Assembly: GCA_949361645.1 (NCBI GenBank)
Contig: OX442429.1
Coordinates: forward strand, 4,257,147 to 4,321,146
Direction: 5' to 3'
DNA length: 64,000 nt
DNA from: Spongilla lacustris
Taxonomy: Eukaryota > Porifera > Demospongiae > Spongillida > Spongillidae
Below the pieces are notes generated by a model. The model did not search any database. It saw only the letters and a list, made by a program, of their open reading frames with translations, and was not told where the DNA came from. Positions 59,269 through 64,000 of this stretch are shown here, piece after piece. A program made the translations under genes and the position numbers. Numbering within the stretch: the first letter of the stretch is position 1; each line of letters begins with the position of its first letter.

Positions 59269-60404
59269 AATGTAACGAATTGATGCCGGGAGGCGTTTTT
59301 GGTACCATGCGGTGACGTCATAACTGATGACCCTAATTAGGTTTATTGTTCTAGCGTATCTAATTATACGCATTCCCTCCCACACCAATCCACAAGTGCA
59401 AACAACAAGAGATGGCTCAGGCAAGTTAGAACGAAAGCGGTGTGTTTATAATTGTGTGCGTGCACACGCATGTTTTTAGCAGTATGATAAGTTAACCCGA
59501 GTTTATGTACACCTACGTGTGTCACTGTGTATGTGCACGTATTTGTCCTTTAAGATGCAAATGTGCCGCTATTCATAAGCAGTTGTTTATGACATGATGT
59601 GTAAATTTTTCGCGTCCCCTTTCTACGTATAGGCATTGCTAGCGCACAGTTTCGTGGCTTCCAAAATCCCTATCGCCCACGCAGTCTCCCCCGCACATCC
59701 AAAACCAAAAATACCTAGTGCCATGTACAATCGGCAACAGACTGTTTACGAGCTGCAGGGATTAGTAAACCCGATGCATCCCTGTCGGTAACAATCTGCC
59801 TCTGTCAATTTTAGATACTGAATTGAGCCCGAATACGAGTATGGTCTGTTTTACAAACTGATTACTAGTATAGTTGTAAAGCCATTATGGACCCTTTCCA
59901 TAAATATCGCCATTTTTTAAACTGAAAATTAAATTTTGATGATATAAATAAATAAAACTTTATGGATACGTATACGTTACCGCTTTTAGTAGTAGTCTTA
60001 CTAAATTTAGAAGTTTGTGTTATTACATCATGACAAATGATGTAATAACATACGGGGCGACATAAATGCGCAATTTTCCGATTGGATGGCAATTGTTTGT
60101 TTTAACTTATGGAAAGGGGGGGTCTATATTTAAATTCTGGAGATATTAATAGTTAAATATTTATGTGAACAAAAATGTTCTGTTATGACTACTGTGTACA
60201 GTGACATACAGTGACAGTGCAATAGTGTTTATATACACATTTTTTGTTGCGACTATTTCTTCCATTCTCAATGTTCTGAGCCACTTCTGCTGCCTCAAAA
60301 ACACAGCTAGCAGGTAGTACCCCCATTGTGCACCATTGAAACTGGTCTCACAACTGTACTGCTGTCCAGAGACAATTGTTCGTGACAAATTGCACCGTAT
60401 AGGC

Positions 60405-60407
<3 letters not shown>
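59269..60407. other. Unassigned flank
   Basis: AT-rich host sequence with short ORFs only. An inverted repeat TTATTACATCATGACAAATG / ATGATGTAATAA at 60022-60050 forms a small hairpin. Confidence 0.4.

Positions 60408-60468
<61 letters not shown>
60408..60468. repeat. (AT)30 microsatellite
   Basis: About 61 bp of AT alternate, directly followed by a GGGACAGTTTCCGAG terminus. Confidence 0.97.
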
Positions 60469-60470
<2 letters not shown>

Positions 60471-60575
60471 GACAGTTTCCGAGAAAATTGCTCCTCGCAT
60501 ATACGGTATATATATAATGTTATAAAATTTCCTTGCGTTTGAATCACTATAACTTTGGAACAGTAAAATCACGCC
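60469..60575 (+). mobile_element. Solitary GGGACAGTT terminus of a related element
   Basis: GGGACAGTTTCCGAGAAAAT, then CCTCGCATATACGG, TATATATAATGTTATAAAAT and TTTGAATCACTATAACTT follow the order of the elements 1-3 subterminal region for about 100 bp with more divergence. Similarity then stops. It is either an old truncated copy, a MITE-like derivative, or the start of an element whose other end lies outside the window. Confidence 0.7.
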
Positions 60576-61196
60576 TCACACTACTTAGCAATTTCGTGAC
60601 GAACACATTTCACAAGTAATTGCAAGCCAAGACCTTGTTTGGTTGCTTTGAAGAACATTGGGGCCATCTTGGCTCTGGGAAGATACTTTTTTGTAGGGGC
60701 CTTGTGTACATGATATCTGTTGCTGTGGACCTAGAAATCATAATATGAGACTATAGTCACCTGCAGTAAGTCCACAGCTAATTCCAGTATTGGTTTGATT
60801 CATTGCTTATTCCAAACTGTGTCCACAATGCTTCTGTTCATTCTGAGACTTAATGGGTTCAGTTTCATACGTGTGTCATCATCCCGAAATTACCAATACC
60901 CTGGTGACCTGTAGTAACGCCAGTCTTAATGTTAGAAGAACATTAGGCAGCGGATTAGGTGGTGGTGTATACAACATACTGCATTATATACTGTGCAAAT
61001 CTGGCACTGCTGATGCATGTCACAGTGAATTGTGAATACCACCAGTACAGAGATAAACCGACTTGAAGTTCATTCTCCACATCAAATACAGTGTATGTAA
61101 AGAATGAATTTCACGTTGGTTTGTTCCTGTGTATATGAAGACTGCTTACTCACATTGTGAAAGGCATGCAATGTCAAACACTTACTTTGGTTGTAG
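60576..61196. other. Region upstream of a candidate Cys-rich exon
   Basis: Contains an open stretch 60865-61035 on the plus strand (SYVCHHPEITNTLVTCSNAS) that could be a further exon of the same gene, but without convincing splice sites. Otherwise nothing recognised. Confidence 0.25.
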
Positions 61197-61413
61197 GCTA
61201 TGCACTATGAGATGGACCATTGTGAGCAACTTGCTTGTACATTGTGGCGTGTCGACGAGCAGTGTCGAGGAGGTTTATTATCACATTCAAACTTCTACAC
61301 GCCAAAACAAAATTACACAGCCAAAAATGATGCACACCCTTGTCACGCATGCACATCTGGAGACTATTGCTGTTTCTCTCGTTCTCAGCCTATAAGTAGA
61401 GTCGCTACACCAT
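61197..61413 (+). CDS. Candidate exon of a Cys-rich protein
   Basis: Bounded by a good acceptor (TTTGGTTGTAG) and donor (CCAT|GTAAGT); open in the phase AMHYEMDHCEQLACTLW, with seven further Cys including CHACTSGDYCCFS. Cys spacing suggests a disulfide-bonded extracellular module, but I do not recognise the family. It leaves phase 1; a possible next exon begins after CTAGCACAG at 61597 (reading IILVKWVEPDQYIVN), ending at a TGA near 61665. Confidence 0.4.
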
Positions 61414-61636
61414 GTAAGTATTTGCCTCAATTAAATGACTCATAGAACTTCTTATAGTACTTCAGGATACCCAGAAATGCTTGAAGTGCCTGCACATATT
61501 TGGGCTTTACCTTTTCTTCTGTTGGGTGATTGCTGTTTCCTAAGTATTAGTATTTAACACTCAGAATCTCCAGTCTCAATCTTGTGCTCTAGCACAGCAA
61601 TCATATTGGTTAAGTGGGTGGAGCCTGATCAGTACA

Positions 61637-61876
61637 TTGTCAATATACATGGACACCATAGACCATGAAGCACTGCAGCCACACATTGATGTCCGTCACC
61701 TGATTGCGCTTCCAGCTGGAGCCATCTCAACAAACTACGATCGGCCAACTTGGCTAGGACTGGCTGAAGACACCCTCGCCGATGAAGATACCGCCCCCCC
61801 CTCCCCCCCCAGTGAAACTATGTTGTATGGTTTGGTGATGCGACCTTGTGACTGTCAGGCTTGTGTATCCACGTGA
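61637..61876 (+). other. Open frame, possible C-terminal exon
   Basis: Reads HEALQPHIDVRHLIALPAG, then TWLGLAEDTLADEDTAPPS and ends in CDCQACVST plus stop. It has no ATG near its start and no clear acceptor in phase with the exon at 61197. Amino-acid use is protein-like; kept as a possibility only. Confidence 0.25.
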
Positions 61877-62945
61877 CTGAGAGGTCACATACCTTGTGTC
61901 TTAGTTGTTTTGTGTTGCTGTACATCTACATACACGTAATTGCTATTGTGGCTGAGTGTCACTGGGCATCACTAAACAAACAAGCTTTCACATTGATGTA
62001 TACACTCCACATATTAAAAAATAAAAATGTGGGAAGCATTGTAGGGCTACTGCTATCCTATAGCACAAAAGGAGGTCAGTTAATTAATTGTAGTTGTGAA
62101 AAGTATTGGTCAAAAATCCTGACCTTGCCCTTTTACAATAAATGTCCATTAGGTGAAGCGTCTGTTTGTAATTCTTTTTACAAGAGGTTAACGTGTGAAG
62201 TGAGGTTAAGCCTCAGCATTGCGCATGCGCATTCGTTCGCATCAGGCGCATGTTCTGTAGCGAGGTGGCTATCGGTGCGAATTAGGATTATTTTTCGATT
62301 TGTGACCGCCGCCCGCAACATATCTCTCTCTGGCTCCTCGGTAGTTTTGTCAGGAGCCGTGACCAGTGTTGGGCATTCCAGGGTCTTCCCCTGGCTCCCC
62401 CAAGCCATACTCACACCGGACAGTGAGGGGTGTGGCCCCTACGCCCACCTTCGGTCCTGATTCCGGGCAGCTTTACGTGGGGCCCACCGGGCCCGGCACT
62501 TGCTAGATGCGGATATATAGGTCGCGGGCGAAAGCCGATGGAGGGGTGTTGGGGAGGGGCCCTACCCCTCCTGACCTGCCGCCCCGGCGTAGCCCATTAA
62601 CTGTTGTCAATTTACATAAGTTCATTTCTGTATACCTTGTAGCTACTCCAAAAATATAGCATACTGGTGGAATATAAAGGTAGCCTCGAAACTGATAGAT
62701 GAGCAGCTAGAATGTCACAATCTGTATTTTAATTGCAACAATAGCACGAATATCATGTAAAAAATCACCTGCAATTTTTTTTTGTGCAATGCATCTGCAC
62801 TAGCTTTACTAACAGCTGCATGTGCAGATTTAGTACAGATATTTGTTGCTAACCATACCAGGGTGGGTATCATGTATGCTTTTTTTTCCTGCGCTCTTAA
62901 TGGCTTCTGAATTTTGGCTGTAGTGCAGTCTCTTTGCATTCCGTT
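61877..62945. other. Unassigned region with GC-rich structured stretch
   Basis: Mostly AT-rich, but 62320-62600 is strongly GC rich with inverted pairs such as GGAGGGG...CCCCTCC (62540-62572) and GGGCCCACCGGGCCCGGC. No tRNA, 5S or snRNA consensus is recognised there. Could be a SINE, the 5' end of a retroelement or a CpG island. Confidence 0.35.
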
Positions 62946-62948
62946 TTG

Positions 62949-63041
62949 GCTAAGGGTTCTCGTGATACCGTTTTTTTCTCAGCGGTTCGCTTTAGCTGAG
63001 GGTTCTCATGATACCATTCTTTCTCAGCGGTTCGCTTTGAC
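62949..63041 (+). repeat. 46-bp direct repeat, two copies
   Basis: CTAAGGGTTCTCGTGATACC...CTCAGCGGTTCGCTTTAG is repeated at once as CTGAGGGTTCTCATGATACC...CTCAGCGGTTCGCTTTGA. It lies about 100 bp before the 27-bp repeats of the promoter region below. Confidence 0.85.
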
Positions 63042-63147
63042 TCCGCATCTCCCAACTCAGAGGCTAAGTTAGACATAACTTAAATTCAACGCTTCACCAG
63101 TACTAGTGTCGCCCCTATTAAATGTTTATATCGTGAAAGGCCCTTAA

Positions 63148-63398
63148 TCTCCGGTTATGCACAACCTCACTTAACCACCGGTTATGGACAACCTCACTTA
63201 ACCTCCGGTTATGGAGCTTAACCTCTGGTTATGCACAACCTCACTTAACCTCCGGTTATGGACAACATCACTTAACCTCTGGTTATGGACAACCTCACTT
63301 AACCTCCGGTTATGGACAACCTCACTTAACCTCCGGTTATGGACAACCTCACTTAACCTCCGGTTATGGACAACCTCACTTAACCTCCGGTTATGGAC
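63148..63398 (+). repeat. 27-bp tandem repeat upstream of the RGG ORF
   Basis: About nine copies of CTTAACCTCCGGTTATGGAC plus AACCTCA, with one shortened copy at 63201-63220. CCGGTTATGG contains a half-palindrome (AACC...GGTT). Its position 100-350 bp before a TATA box suggests regulatory monomers. Confidence 0.93.
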
Positions 63399-63490
63399 AC
63401 TTCAAAGGTAAAGTCCAGCCCTCCTCGCAACTAGATTATTCGTCCATCACACTTCAAAGAATCAAGTCCAGCCTCTTTTCTTTGTAAGGC

Positions 63491-63500
63491 CTATATAAAG
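63491..63500 (+). promoter_or_regulatory. TATA box
   Basis: CTATATAAAG ends about 30 bp before the ATG at 63531, so transcription would start roughly at 63520-63530 and give an extremely short leader. It is the only good TATA box next to an ORF in the window. Confidence 0.5.
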
Positions 63501-63530
63501 TCATGTTCACATTACTGCTTTACTTGTACT

Positions 63531-63872
63531 ATGGAGGAGTTGACAGAACATGAAAATAACCAATTGATGGAAGGAGGCAGAGGTGGTGGAGGTGAAGCTG
63601 GAGTTCGAGAAGACGATGGTGTCGGGGGAGGTGAAGCTGGCGTTAAAGGCGTAGGACGCGGTGGAAGAGGAAGAGGTCGCGGAGCAGGAGATGTAGAACG
63701 TGGAGGAAGAGGCGGTGCAGGAGGTGTAGAACGCGGAGGAAGAGGCGGTGCAGGAGGTGTAGAACGCGGAGGAAGAGGTGGTGCAGGAGATGTAGAGCGC
63801 GGAGGAAGAGGTGGTGCAGGAGATGTAGAACGCGGAGGAGAACGCGAGGAAGAGGCGATGCAGGAGATGTAG
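63531..63872 (+). CDS. RGG/Gly-Arg-Glu-rich repetitive ORF, runs into a repeat
   Basis: ATG at 63531, first residues MEELTEHENNQLMEGGRGGG, then GRGGAGDVERG/GRGGAGGVERG units encoded by a 33-bp repeat. The frame is lost at 63872, where a unit is shortened (GGAGAACGCGAGGAAGAGGC), but the repeat continues to the window edge in another frame, so the frame break may be a copy or read error. RGG boxes often bind RNA (general knowledge). The full protein lies outside the window; the family is unknown. An ORF1-like protein of a retroelement is one alternative, given the upstream monomers. Confidence 0.5.
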   Translation: MEELTEHENNQLMEGGRGGGGEAGVREDDGVGGGEAGVKGVGRGGRGRGRGAGDVERGGRGGAGGVERGGRGGAGGVERGGRGGAGDVERGGRGGAGDVERGGEREEEAMQEM

Positions 63873-64000
63873 AATGCGGAGGAAGAGGTGGTGCAGGAGA
63901 TGTAGAACGTGGAGGAGAACGCGGGGGAAGAGGCGGTGCAGGAGATGTTGAACGCGGTGGAAGAGGAAGAGGTCGCGGTGGAAGAGGAAAACGCGGAGGA
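63655..64000 (+). repeat. 33-bp minisatellite inside the RGG ORF
   Basis: Units GGAAGAGGCGGTGCAGGAGG plus TGTAGAACGCGGA, about nine copies to the end of the window, some shortened. Confidence 0.9.

Noticed and set aside
58954..59424. 156-codon minus-strand ORF
   Set aside because: It runs through the hAT-like end and a poly-A-like run, and has no recognisable domain.
60161..60572. ORFs with long Ile-Tyr runs
   Set aside because: They are translations of the (AT)30 microsatellite.
62330..62460. tRNA-derived SINE with an A-box-like TAGCGAGGTGG upstream at 62257
   Set aside because: No B box (GGTTCGANNCC) follows at the proper distance, and no tRNA cloverleaf can be drawn.

Overview
The window is eukaryotic and almost certainly from an invertebrate animal. 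Evidence: spliced genes with very short introns (54-102 nt, four of exactly 57 nt or close to it), a neurochondrin homologue, decayed LINE/Tc1/hAT remnants, C2H2 zinc fingers and megabase-style satellite DNA. The compact introns and frequent TACATGTA-type words fit a sponge or a similar early-branching metazoan, but this is inference. Nothing looks prokaryotic: there are no operons, ribosome binding sites or CRISPR.

Layout. 1-2171 is one (GGGA)n tract followed by a 200-N assembly gap. 2372-12200 is ordinary host DNA: seven 5' exons of a neurochondrin (NCDN) homologue on the minus strand (5018-6049), then a graveyard of LINE reverse-transcriptase fragments (7780-12185). 12426-58491 is the striking part: three large elements stand end to end, joined only by 14-16 bp of (AT)n. 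Each begins with GGGACAGTT and ends with its inverse complement. Their arms are multi-kilobase inverted repeats, and each arm holds, from the tip inwards, a subterminal region with a 5'UTR intron, a transposase-like gene, and one or two satellite arrays. Element 1 (12426-32913) carries the only intact gene, 891 aa with a candidate DDD core and two C2H2 fingers, and has a 3.4-kb loop with two divergent small gene models. Elements 2 (32928-44569) and 3 (44586-58491) are the same module order inserted in opposite orientations; all four gene copies have lost the catalytic core.

58492-64000 is flanking DNA with a hAT-like end, a further GGGACAGTT end next to (AT)30 (60469), candidate exons of a Cys-rich protein, a GC-rich structured stretch, and a TATA-containing promoter with 27-bp tandem repeats in front of an RGG-rich ORF that runs towards the window edge.

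Reading of the system: the 891-aa protein would be the autonomous source of activity, able to act on the related ends of the defective elements. The arms resemble Foldback-type elements, but with the gene inside the terminal inverted repeat and with host-like cargo in the loop. Whether the long inverted repeats are biological or partly an assembly effect cannot be settled from the sequence alone; the matched subfamily-specific termini of each element and the unequal array lengths argue that they are biological.
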